DNA of 24,482 nt from Hypsibius dujardini (GCA_001579985.1 LRSR01005912.1:1-24482), one strand, 5' to 3'; shown: positions 9,045 through 18,877, numbered from the stretch's first letter. A program made the numbers and translations. The notes: generated from the letters alone by a model not told the origin.

Positions 9045-9617
9045 CAGACAGACACAGACAGACACACAGACAGACACACACACACAAAGATAATCAAACA
9101 GACAAAGTAAATTCTAAAATCAATAAACAGCTCCTCATTCTGCCGTTTTTTTAGATCGAAACCTTCCTGCTGTTGGCAATCATCTTATTTGAACCAAGTA
9201 AGGGATCGGCAAGGAAAAATAACATGGATGAGTTCATATGTAATCGTTCTCCACGATTTAGGTGGGGCCAGACGTTGCACGATCGATCCGGATCGGAAGG
9301 CCAAAGTGGAGGTGGTCCACCGTCACTACATCGACGTCTTGCTGGACACCCTGAGGCATCGCTGCAGCGATAAGGACCAACTGGCTGAAATCTGCCAGAA
9401 GCTGACAGGAATCTTTGGGGCCTTGCGGCTGCTGCATCGCGTCCACAAGTACTACTGCCGAGCTCTGACCAACAACGGTTCAGGCACGGCCCCATTCATC
9501 GCCATCCGCGATAACCGCAAGGTGTCTGTCCAGGAGGCGCTCCTGCGTCGCGATGAAGTGGAGGACTGCGAGTTCAACCCGCTCTCCCCGATGACCTTCA
9601 ACACTGAACTGTACTAG
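6382..9617 (+). CDS. Divergent nuclear receptor, NR1-like, nine exons
   Basis: Ligand-regulated or orphan transcription factor expected in the nucleus. Exons: 6382-6453, 6534-6675, 7027-7211, 7298-7358, 7684-8051, 8134-8301, 8624-8785, 9155-9197, 9262-9617. All borders are GT-AG with agreeing phases; the sum is 1557 bases, 518 residues plus stop. The DNA-binding domain spans residues 3-71, with zinc cysteines 3, 6, 20, 23 and 39, 45, 54, 57, P-box CEGCKA, then AFYRRG and [15 protein letters not shown] Ser/Lys-rich hinge (72-153) follows. The ligand-binding domain lies about 190-480, with a family-like helix 8-10 block ([13 protein letters not shown], later [11 protein letters not shown]). The second finger is one residue short between its second and third cysteines. 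A classical AF-2 is not obvious; SVQEALL is the nearest match. The start is only two residues before the first cysteine, so an upstream exon is likely: an acceptor at 6344 leaves 37 in-frame bases. The DBD is closest by eye to VDR/PXR/HR96-type receptors; the exact subfamily is unsure. Confidence 0.93.
6742..6775. repeat. 17-bp tandem duplication in AT-rich intron 2
   Basis: TATAAGTATATAAACTG occurs twice in a row inside an AT-rich, TATA-like stretch of receptor intron 2 (6676-7026). Confidence 0.85.
7437..7560. repeat. (CTGT)n in receptor intron 4
   Basis: CTGT/CTGC tetranucleotide tract on the plus strand, filling the middle of the intron at 7359-7683. It reads as CUGU in the receptor transcript. 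Confidence 0.95.
8358..8506. repeat. (CTGT)n in receptor intron 6, with one N
   Basis: Long CTGT tract with CCGC, CTCT and TTGT interruptions. An ambiguous base at 8442 marks unresolved sequence inside it, so the length may not be reliable. It reads as CUGU in the receptor transcript, complementary to the tract in intron 7. Confidence 0.95.
8925..9085. repeat. (CATA/GATA) then (CAGA)n in receptor intron 7
   Basis: A GATACATA/CATATA block (about 8937-8990) is followed by a pure CAGA run (about 8990-9042) and CACAGA/CACACA variants. Orientation is opposite to the CTGT tracts of introns 4 and 6, so this intron can pair with them in RNA. Confidence 0.95.
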
Positions 9618-9819
9618 TCGGAACAGGGGCGCGTTCAGTTTGCCTATGGAACCATTTTTAAATAACCTCTACCCGCTAATCAGGTTGGAACTTGAAAGCG
9701 TTCTCTAATACCTTTGTATTATTTACATACTTGTTCTTGTTATCACATCTTTGTTAAAATTTATTCATTCTCGCAATGATGTTGACATGATAGCCACCTT
9801 GAACTTATTCCAATGGTTA
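9618..9819. other. Receptor 3' flank
   Basis: AT-rich sequence after the receptor stop codon, probably its 3' UTR. No exact AATAAA was seen. Confidence 0.4.
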
Positions 9820-10083
9820 GAGTGACAGACTGTTCTCAGACATTCAAGCCGTGGACAAAACTGGACAGACTGTCCCCACAGACACCTGTTGCCAGAGTGA
9901 CTGACTGTTCCTGGACAGACTGTCCCCACAGACACCTATTACCTGAGTGACAGACTGTTCTCAGACATTCAAGCCGTGGACAAAACTGGACAGACTGTCC
10001 CCACAGACACCTATTACCTGAGTGGCAGACTGTCCTCAGGCATTGCCGTGGACCACCAGGCATTCTGCCAGGCATTATTGCCA
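9820..10083. repeat. 75-bp minisatellite, four units
   Basis: Units start at GAGTGACAGACTG: 9820-9894 (75 bases), 9895-9944 (50 bases, an internal 25-base deletion), 9945-10019 (75 bases, nearly identical to the first) and a diverged unit from 10020. The first three each carry GGACAGACTGTCC, a short inverted repeat with a three-base spacer. It lies between the convergent ends of the receptor and the Echinoid-like gene. Confidence 0.9.
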
Positions 10084-10448
10084 GAGCGCCTGATCGTCCT
10101 CAGACAACGTGGCTGCAGACATACTGTCCAGTTTTTCTGGCCGTTGTGTTGGGCTGTTTTGCTCACTGTCCCCGTAGGAGTCATTCGACCTTACGAATAA
10201 TCTTACTGCTTGGCGTTTCGAAACTTGAAATATCGGTACCATTTCGCACATAATTTGAATTTTATAGACATGGCTTGGGAGTACCAATCGCAAACTATGG
10301 AAGGAAAAATATCAGCAACGACTTTGAAATATCTCAACTCCTAAGAACTAAACAAATAGAGTATGCCATTCCACAACTGTATTTGCTAAAAACAGATGCG
10401 GGACCCGAACTCCTCACACCATACGGAAGAGAAACGGTAAGAGAGAGG

Positions 10449-10488
<40 letters not shown>

Positions 10489-10833
10489 ATCGCTCTGCAA
10501 TTACAGGACTTCTATACAAATATAAATACAAAAGCAGAGACCACATACAAATTCGACATACTCCGTCAGAAGAGCAATTATAGACTGAGCATTCTTCGCG
10601 CAAAACTAAAAGTACGAGGAAAGAGAGAAACTAAAAATTTCCAAACTCGGTCAAATATGTTGAAGATAATGTGAAATGGAAGTTATCCATCAAGCAGGTT
10701 TCCCATCATCGTAGCCTTCCCTCCGAAAAGAATGCGAAAAATAGGACTCTGTCACAATATTTGGTTTGCAGCTTGCGGGAAGCTGGTTTCCTTGAGCAGC
10801 AGACAGACAATGTCTGGGCTTCCGTTTCCCGGT
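10084..10833. other. Intergenic between convergent genes
   Basis: Contains a (GA)n microsatellite and AT-rich sequence. A 102-codon plus-strand frame (10275-10583) crosses the GA run as a Glu/Arg repeat and is not convincing. The end near 10802-10815 holds the palindrome CAGACAATGTCTG in the probable 3' UTR of the minus-strand gene. Confidence 0.5.
10438..10488. repeat. (GA)n microsatellite
   Basis: GA dinucleotide run with a few GGTAAG interruptions at its left end. Confidence 0.9.
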
Positions 10834-13800
10834 CTATACGATGATCTCCCGTATTACTCTCCGGCCTCGGGAATTGCTCGTTGAGTAGCCGCTCTCCACG
10901 CTCTCCTCGCCAAAGGACGGAGTCTTCTCATACTCCTCGTAAGGGTCGGGTAGGCCGTTCACCTCCACGGGCAGGTGAGCATAGTTCGATTCTGCAAACA
11001 ATAAAAAGGTTAGTCCTGTTGTCTTTTGTTCCATCTGTCTGTCTGTCTGTCTGTCTGTTTGCCTGTCTGTCTGCTTGTCTGTTTGCCTGTCTGTCTGCTT
11101 GTCTGTTTGCCTGCCTGTCTGTTTGTTTGTTTGTTTGTCTGTCTGTCTGTCTGTTTGTTTGTCTGTCTGTGTGCATGTGTGCCTGCCTGTCCATTCTCAG
11201 GCTGAATGAAAGACATCTGACATACCCAGGGGAGAATGTTGGTGGCCGTAGCCATCATCGTAGCTGGGGTAGGATGTCTGCATGTACATGTTGCCGCTGG
11301 AGTACAAAGTTGAGCCATTCAGATCGGTCATCTGATTCTTATAGGGCGAATTTCCGTCGCGAGAGAGATCCCCATTGAGTTTCCGGTCCACCTGCGCGTA
11401 TAATCCTGCAAACAAAACATAAAACATCAATATCAGCAAAGACATTCACTAAACACATAGGCCAAGACGCTTGCACTATTCTCGGTCTGTTCTATGGCAC
11501 ACAAAGTACCTCAAACTAGGTGACACATATGCAGAGAGAATTAAGCAGACAAATAGACAGAATCCTCAACAACCGGACAGACGAACGGGAAACCAGAAAG
11601 ACTAATAAACAGACAGACAGTTTGAGACATTCCTCGCTGAACTGACCGACCCTTCAACCAAGCAGTCGAGACAGCAGATCAGCAACCGGACAGACAGTTC
11701 GATAATCCAAGAAATCAAGTAACCAGAGGAATAGTAAGTCGTCACACAAGAGAGAGAGTTAAAAACGAGAAAAGACATTAAGAAACAGGCAGGATAACTG
11801 ACAGACAGGCAATTCGGCAAATTCATATTCCATCAGACAAAAAAAGCCACCAGACATCGTTCCAAGTATTTACCGTTTCCATATTGCGATTCAATCGGTA
11901 AGGCGTTCCCATACTGCGGCAGCTTGGAGTTATGCGTCGCATAGATGCCATGACTGCCGTTCTCCTGCAGCGCCTGATTGGCGTACTCACTGCCGCTGCT
12001 GTAGAAGCCGCCCGTCGCACCGCTCTCCACACTCCCGTTGTGGGTAGTCAATGTCAGGTTGGACGCCTTGGCCGTCTTGACCGGGGTCCGTCGCGCCCTC
12101 CGCCGGCAGACTACGCACGTGATCAAGCAGCCGAAGACGACCACAGAGACGATGATGACGATGGGGAGGATGATGTCCAGCCGCGCAGCTTGCAGGGTAG
12201 AGGCTTGCAGGAGGACGGACTGCTCGTCGACCGCCTGTCCGCAGACGTCCGGTTTGTCGGTTACGCAGAAGCGGAGACGTGCGTGGTAGTCTTCCCGGTT
12301 GGGCCGGGTGATGGTGTAGGCGCCGGCGTTGTTACGGAAGGGTAGGCAGGCGGTGGCAGGGGTGAAGATGTCCTCGTTGGCGTGGCGGACTTCGATCAAG
12401 GCACACAAGTTCAGATCCTGAAATCAACGACAAGATGAGGGTTAGAAGGTGTCTAGATCTGCGGTAAGTTGATATGCTCACTGTCTGGATGTCTGTCTGC
12501 CTGTTTCTCCATCTGCTGCGTTTGTCTGTTTCACTGCATGTCTGTCTATCGTTTACCAGTCTGTCTGTCTGTCATTACTTCCACTCGCCTGTCTGCCTGT
12601 CTGTCTGTCTGTCTGCCTGCCTGTCTGTCTTTGGCTGTGTTTACTGCCTAAATGGTGTTATGTCTGCCTCGCCTATTCTTCCTGTTCATGCAATCATAAG
12701 ACCAATCCCCACCTTCACGCCATCCGGACTGCTGAACGTCACCACGCCACTCTTCGGGTCGTACTTCAACGCAGTCGGTCGCGGAATGTCTTCGGCCAAA
12801 ATCGGCTTCTTCAGCGTAGTCACCTCCATCGTTTCACTCGTCGCCCGACTCATGCCCAGCTGATTCTGCGCACGCACCCGGAAGGTGTACGCCACCAGCG
12901 GACTCAGCCCAGTCACGCGGAACTCGGTCGCGTCAGCCGGCACCACCGGGAACTCCTGCGGGGTACTCCGCTCCGTGCTGGTCATAAGGACTGTGAAGCG
13001 CTGCGGGAAGCCACCGTCGAAGCCGCCATCCCACTGCGAAATAATAAGAAAACAAAAACTGAACACACTCTGCAAGAGTAACTCGTTATTCGCATCAGAA
13101 AAACATCTGACTTTATGACATTTTATTTTTCGCCAATTTTCATTAAAGTTTCATGAAATACCTCAAATTCTTCATTGTTTTAGACAAAACACTGCCAGCT
13201 TCCTATTACTCACCTGAAGCGTCACCGCGTTGTAGTCCAGATCTTTCTGCTTGAGATTTCGCGGCTCATCCGGGATGGTCGGTCGGACGAGGGAGAACTT
13301 TTTCGTATTATCCCCGATGAGGTTGGTCGCAGTGCAGGTGTATTCCCCGAGATCACCGTCGGTGGCCGGGTCGAGGGTCAGACTACTGCGGAAGGTCTCC
13401 TCGGTGAGGGGCTCGGCGGGACCGACACGCGGACTGCCGTTGTAGGAGAGCAACGGTTGGCCGTTGCGAGACCAGGAGAAGGTGGGTGCTGGGTTGCTCT
13501 CGACGATGCAGTCGATTTTCGTCGGTGAGGACGGGGACGGGTCGGTGGCGACTTTGTTGATCGGGCTGGTGAAGGCAGGAGGATCTGGATAAGGAAAACA
13601 AAAAAATTAAAAAATATACATATTGCAGAACAGAAGAACAGAAGATGGAATAATAGTACAAGACAAAGATGACGAAACAGAACGACACAATGGAACAAAG
13701 CAAAGGGAACAGAACGGAACAGAAGGGACGGAAAACGAGGCGTAGACAGAGAGTCAGCCAACGATAGACACACGTACAGACATTGGTCACAAACAAAAAC

Positions 13801-14956
13801 AAAACAGTTTGACGAACAGAGCGCCATAATGGAGTACAGCAAAATGAACAGAACGGACGGAAAACGAGGCGCAGACACGCCGTGGAAAGGATATGGCAGG
13901 CAGGAAGACAAGATGTCTGAATGACTGTCAAAGCAGACTAACAGTTCAAGAGAGACGTGAGAAAAAAAATATAAACAGAGAGACAGACAAACCAGCTATA
14001 ATATTGAAGATGAGGTCAGCTAAAGAAAAGGATCTAGGCAGACAGACAAACGGGCGCACAAGCATCCCGTCCCAGACAACAACAAATCCAGCGAAAAAAA
14101 CTGTTCACCCAAGTTCCTTACACTGCATCATGACGCGTGTTTCCCTCGCAATCGGCTGTCCCACCTCGTTCCTTGCTTCACAGACATACCGACCACGGTC
14201 GGTTCGTTGAAGGGTGTTATTCGAGGAGAATAATTCCGTCCGCGCGGAGCCCTCAAACCGCAATTCACTCCGAGTGACGAAAGCCAATCGATCGACAATC
14301 GCAGGCTCAGCCGTGACGGCATTGTACAGCTTATCCGACTGCGGAATCTCCACGCCGTCCTTCTTCCAGACAAACCGCGGCGCGGGACGTCCTCGAGCGG
14401 AACAGGCCAGACCGAAGGGTTTATCCGCAATCTTCCGCACCAAATTTGTCTCTACGAGGTTTTCGTTGGTCCAGGACACAGGCTCGTTCACTTCCAGGCG
14501 GACAACTTTGGGGACGCCTTCACCGACGTCGTTGAAGGGGGTGCACTCGTAGTCGCCGTTGTCGTTCAGCTCGGTCGCAGTGATGTTGTAGTACTCGCCG
14601 GTGTTGACAAGGGAGCGGTGGTAGTTCTCCCCGCCAAGTTTGCGCCAACGGAACGAGGCCGGCGGGAGGCCGGGATCGGAGACGCTGCAGCGCATGGAGA
14701 CGCGGCTGGAGAAAACGGCCACCGGCGCTGCCGGTTCGATGACGGCGTTGCCAGGCTTATCTGAAATAAAAATCATAAGGGTCAGACATGATTCTCGAAT
14801 TTCTTCTCTAACGATCTTGTCGACCAGTGCGGAAATCGACCTGCCGGAAGGTTCCCTATACTGTCTATCTGCATGTCTGCTAAATCGACAGTTACGTTGC
14901 CTGCCTGCCTGAACAGATTCTCTTGTCTGCCTGTCTGGTCTATCAGTGTGCATGCC

Positions 14957-14997
<41 letters not shown>

Positions 14998-16122
14998 GCC
15001 TGCCAGATGATCTACTCGATTATCTGCTTCTATATAGATCTAACTAATGGGCGAACGAATGTCTGCCTTTGTCTTAATTCTCTCATCAGGTTTTCTTAAT
15101 TGTTCATCTGATTGGTTGCATATCAGTTCGATTGCTTGCAAGTTCGGCCCGAAGCAAAACACTCACACTTGACGTCGACTCTTCCCGCGGCCCGTCCGAC
15201 CCGGGTCACCTGCTGGCCGCCGGGCCCCGCGAACCGCACACTCGCCCGGCATTCGTAATTGCCCGCCTCGGACCGTTTCACCTGGCCGATCTTCAGCTCC
15301 AACGTCTGCGACAGCCGCTCCCCGTTCACGTTGAACCACTCCACCACGTCGTAGGGCGGGTTGCTCTCCACCCGACAGTGCAGCGTACCTATCACGAACA
15401 GCACACATACAAATATAATAAGAAAATAAATTTAAACTCACAGCAAAGAATTAGAAAATAAAATAAACACTCATTTTATATGAAATCGAAGGTGGATTTT
15501 TCGACCATTTAAAGTAGATCTTTTAGTTATATATTTGAACAACAGCCAACGTACCGCTCTCGCCTTCCCGGAGAGCAATCGCCTCCGGTTGGACCGTCAC
15601 GACGGGCGCGAAGAACACGTCGACCTTGATCTCGGCGGCCTGCTCGCCGCCTACCCCGTTGGTCGCCACACAGGCGTAGCTGCCGCGCGAGTCCCGGGTC
15701 AGCGCGCCCGGCGTGAAGGTGTAGTTGAAGGCGCCGGCCTGAAACTGCTGGCCGTCTTTCCGCCAAGATGGGGCAGCGACGGGCGGGTTCGAGTCCACGT
15801 TGCAGGTCAAGCGAGCTTCGGTGCCGGCTTCCAGGGCGAGGGCGGTCAGCGGTCCGGATGAACCAATGTAGCCGGCGACGGTGACTCGAGGCTTGTCTGT
15901 ATAGACATGGAATGAGAACGGTTGAAATTGAGCAACCAACGACTGTTCTCACATGTTTGTCTGCCGATTGTCTTATACATCGCTTGCATGACTTGGATGC
16001 CGTCCGTTTTGTTAGCGTCTGTCTGTATCCACCCATCGCTTGTCCCTATGTGTCTGTATATTTGTCTATTTGTCTATCTGTCAGACTGTCAGCTTGTATG
16101 TTTATCTGTCGATATGTTGGTC

Positions 16123-16157
<35 letters not shown>

Positions 16158-16858
16158 TTGTTTGTCTGCCTTTATCTGTCTAGGTATCTGTCTGCTTTCC
16201 TCTGTGAGATATTGTATGTACTTTAAAGAGACAAAACACCTACACTTCACGTTCAGAGGGTCCAGCATCTTAATCAGTGGATGACTGACCGCCGCGTTCT
16301 CCACCCTACACGAGAACAGCGCCCGGTCGTCCTCCTTCCGCAGCGGATCCAGCGTCAACTCGGCCTTGGTCAAGTCGCGGCGGTTCTTCGCCTGGGTGTA
16401 GACGACGCCGTTTCTGACTGGCGTTCCATTCCGTAGCCAGGTGATCTGCGGTGGCGGATTACCGTCACGACTGCTGCAGGACATGGTGAGCTTCTGCTCT
16501 TCCCGGAGGTCGGTCGGGCTGAGGGAGAAATCCACTTGCGGTGACTGCGGTTGGTCTGCGCGTGCGGAAGGGAGGAAACGCAACCGGTTAGTCAAGCTCA
16601 AGGGAGAGATCAAAACTCGTTTCAGACAAACACACTCCTCAGAAGGATCAGATTCTGCGGTGACTACGGCTAAGTATGGGGTAATAATGGCCGTGATTCT
16701 AGTTGAGCTTTTTGACTTTCGAGACAAATCAACAACAGCTTAACCGACCAGACAGTCAGACAAAAAAACAGACAGAGAGATAAACAGACAGACAGACAAG
16801 ACGGGCAGGAACGAGGCAGACAGACAGCCAAACAGACAGACCAGACTGACAGACAGAC

Positions 16859-16907
<49 letters not shown>

Positions 16908-17762
16908 GACACAGGTAGATAGGACTCTTTTATCCGAGACGTACATTTGACGTAGAGATGGAAGGTCTTGGACTTGAGCGGAGGCTGGCCGGGAAAGTTC
17001 ACCTCGCAGGTGTAGTCACCGTCATGAGAGTCGTATGTCACATTGGAAATAAGGAGATTGAATTCGCCTCTATCCAAGTCCCCCACCACGCTCATCACGT
17101 CCGGCTGCTGGTTTCCCAACTGGCCCTTATAGAACAGCGTGATCGGTGAGTCCTCCGTGACGGATCCGGTCCTGCGGACCTTCCAGATGAACCACGGCAC
17201 CGGTCCGCCGGGTCGCAGCCGGGGCAGCTCCCCCGGGGGAATCAGACATTGCAATGTTACCTGAAAGACAATTAAGCAATATCGTTAAATGGTCGAAAAG
17301 ATGCTGTTCATTTTCATATAAACACTTCAAACGAATACATCTCTTCACTGAAAACCGCACAAATAAAACATGTACAAACCGATAACTAAAAGCGGACACA
17401 TTTTCAAGTCCAAAAATTTACTTTCAAAAAAGAATATTTCAATTTGTATTCTAAATGCCATATTATTTAAATATTATTTCACTCAAAATCGAGAAAAATA
17501 TTTCGTATTCGATTGAAATAAAACTTACTTGGCCGAAGGGTTCGACGAAGGTGTCCTCGGAGCCTTTGAGCTGCGGCTGTTGCGCTGGCAATTGCTGCGC
17601 TTGAATAAGATGGATGACTGCGGAGGAGACAAAACAGGGGTCGTTAATAATCATCAGCACCAATGGGACAAATCGCTGCGTCGGGAAGTAAGACCCCGCC
17701 GCTGCCGGGTATGACGGGAAGATTGGGGATGATGAGCTACAGTTACTGCGCTGATCCATCAT
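10834..17762 (-). CDS. ed: Echinoid/Fred-like immunoglobulin adhesion receptor, eleven exons
   Basis: Type I membrane protein of cell junctions; fly Echinoid is a homophilic adhesion molecule that modulates EGFR, Notch and Hippo signalling. Exons in transcript order: 17762-17529, 17260-16945, 16555-16244, 15896-15555, 15388-15167, 14760-14122, 13584-13214, 13033-12713, 12417-11874, 11405-11226, 10991-10834. Phases agree throughout; 3639 bases, 1212 residues plus stop. Seven Ig domains each show the paired Cys and core Trp (for example ITWLRNG, FVWKKDG, FSWSRNG; YTCEV, YECRA, YVCEA). An FN3 domain (about 795-895) and a second FN3-like juxtamembrane part follow. The transmembrane helix (about 999-1023) precedes RRRARR. 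The tail has four YxN motifs and ends REIIV; EIIV is the PDZ ligand known from fly Echinoid. Fly Ed and Fred are paralogues, so the symbol marks family rather than strict orthology. Exon 1 is the doubtful part: an acceptor-like site at 17618 could instead start that exon. Confidence 0.92.
11034..11192. repeat. (CTGT)n in Echinoid-like intron 10
   Basis: CTGT tract with TTGC and TTGT variants on the plus strand, reading CAGA in the transcript. It fills most of the intron at 10992-11225. Confidence 0.95.
11540..11815. repeat. Scattered CAGAC words in intron 9
   Basis: Plus-strand CAGACA words spaced irregularly by unique sequence within the intron at 11406-11873. Orientation is opposite to the CTGT tracts of introns 8 and 10. 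Confidence 0.6.
12477..12640. repeat. Degenerate (CTGT)n in intron 8
   Basis: Interrupted CTGT/CTGC tract on the plus strand, inside the intron at 12418-12712 of the minus-strand gene. Confidence 0.85.
13671..13877. repeat. Direct repeat in Echinoid-like intron 6
   Basis: The segment at 13671-13748 (GACGAAACAGAACGAC to GAGGCGTAGACA) is repeated in diverged form at 13811-13877 (GACGAACAGAGCGCC to GAGGCGCAGACA), offset by about 140 bases. Shared words include CGGACGGAAAACGAGGCG or close variants. Both lie in one intron (13585-14121). Confidence 0.75.
14918..15002. repeat. (CTGT)n in intron 5
   Basis: Pure CTGT run at about 14957-14998, with CTGC shoulders, inside the intron at 14761-15166. 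It reads CAGA in the transcript. Confidence 0.95.
16010..16195. repeat. (CTGT)/(CCTG)n in intron 3
   Basis: Interrupted CTGT words followed by a pure CCTG run near 16126-16156, inside the intron at 15897-16243. It reads CAGA/CAGG in the transcript, opposite to intron 2. Confidence 0.95.
16745..16916. repeat. (CAGA)n in intron 2
   Basis: CAGA tract on the plus strand, purest at about 16862-16906, inside the intron at 16556-16944. It reads CTGT in the transcript of the minus-strand gene and is the only strong tract of this gene in that orientation. Confidence 0.95.
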
Positions 17763-17784
17763 CGTAAAATATTTCTATTTTCAG

Positions 17785-17840
17785 GCACAAATTTGGGACA
17801 GCTATTACGATGTCTGGGGTAGCTTAGGAAGGAAAGTCAG
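17785..17840 (+). other. Orphan exon-like segment
   Basis: A 56-base segment bounded by a strong acceptor (TTTCTATTTTCAG) and a strong donor (CAG then GTAAGA) on the plus strand. One frame is open and reads AQIWDSYYDVWGSLGRKV. It begins 23 bases beyond the proposed start of the minus-strand Echinoid-like gene. No partner exon was identified, so it may be part of an antisense or divergent transcript, or chance. Confidence 0.25.
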
Positions 17841-18650
17841 GTAAGACGCTGAAAAATGCGCTGGCGATTTTGAGAGTCAACAGAGCTCTCCTCGTTTGTT
17901 GTTGGTCACTTTCAGTCAGCGATTCAGACAAGATTGCGCAGCGAGACGCGGACAGGCAGGCAGGCAGGTAGACACTTGAGGTATGCACCGTTTGTAAAGT
18001 CAAACAAGCATGTAGAGAGAGGCAGGCAAGCAGGTAAGTCTGAGGGACAGTTTAGAGACGACGTCTTGGAACATAATTTGAGGCAATAACACAAGGGAGG
18101 TCGGATCTTTGAAGGGAAAACCGGCTTTTGCCAGACTTGACATCACCGCTTACGGTCTGTGTCTGTGGTCTGTGTGCCGGCTTAATCCGTAATAATGACC
18201 GCGACGCTCAATCTTATCGACGAATCTTTTTAGCCCCTTTTAAAATCCCTTCCAAAATACCTTTGAAAGGAGTGGAGAAACTCCGCCAGCTCAAAAGTTA
18301 ATCCAGTCAAATAATGGAAAAAACATGTGCACACCAGTCAATTCATCAATCAACGCCTCCACGACTACCGCGTGTGTCTACCGCATCTTCTGCCCGGTTT
18401 AACGCGCTCTTCGATAGGTAATTTTTTATGAAAAACATTTTTTCAAACCTAAAAGATGCGCTCATAAAACTTATTTCGAAAAAAAAAATGGGAAGAGTGA
18501 AGGAATAATTTAACTCTAGGAAAGTGACGAGAAAATCAATAGTAAATCAATCAATCGAGCAGTGGAATGCAGCAGTCAAGTTCATTGTAATTAATTTTCA
18601 AGACGAACGATGTATTTGCACAAGCATCCACGATTACTACTGGTACTCAC
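17841..18650. other. Upstream flank or first intron, no gene
   Basis: AT-rich unique sequence with a few CAGG words near 17950-18040 and an AATCAATC word near 18545. If the Echinoid-like transcript starts further upstream, this would be its first intron. Confidence 0.4.
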
Positions 18651-18877
18651 TTATGGAACACTAAATATTCTAAATAGGTCCGATATAATTTCTCGAAAGT
18701 TGAAAGCACGGCCGGTGTGTTTATGTTGGTCTCCCAATATAGAGTGATGATTGATCGACTCGACAGACAGACGGCTCTATTGTCGTCTCGTCTGAACGTC
18801 TTAGCTTATTTTCTTAGCCGGCCAATATGTCCCCCACAAACAACTGTTTACTTTATATTATTGATTACAATATAAAG
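18651..18877 (-). promoter_or_regulatory. Possible promoter and leader exon of the Echinoid-like gene
   Basis: CTTTATATT (18851-18859) and AATATAAAG (18869-18877) form an inverted repeat that places a TATA-like box on each strand. Downstream on the minus strand the sequence runs to a good donor (GTGAGT, 18650-18645) with no ATG before it, as expected of an untranslated leader exon. Nothing proves transcription here; the link to the gene is inference from strand and position. Confidence 0.25.

Noticed and set aside
9820-10083. GGACAGACTGTCC as a true steroid response element
   Set aside because: The half-site differs from known steroid receptor sites and is also explained by the CAGAC-rich background; kept only as an observation on the repeat.
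10275-10583. 102-codon plus-strand frame
   Set aside because: It crosses a GA microsatellite as an Arg-Glu run, has no splice partners and resembles no family.
10834-17762. Nephrin/SNS or Kirre family for the Ig gene
   Set aside because: Kirre proteins have five Ig domains and no FN3, and nephrin/SNS have eight or nine Ig domains. Seven Ig plus FN3 with a C-terminal EIIV fits Echinoid/Fred best.
4861-18565. AATCAATC words followed by a GCAGTG-like word (near 4861, 5091 and 18545) as a SINE family
   Set aside because: The shared part is only about 20-25 bases and mostly a simple repeat; two of the three instances are explained by the RABGGTA tail duplication.
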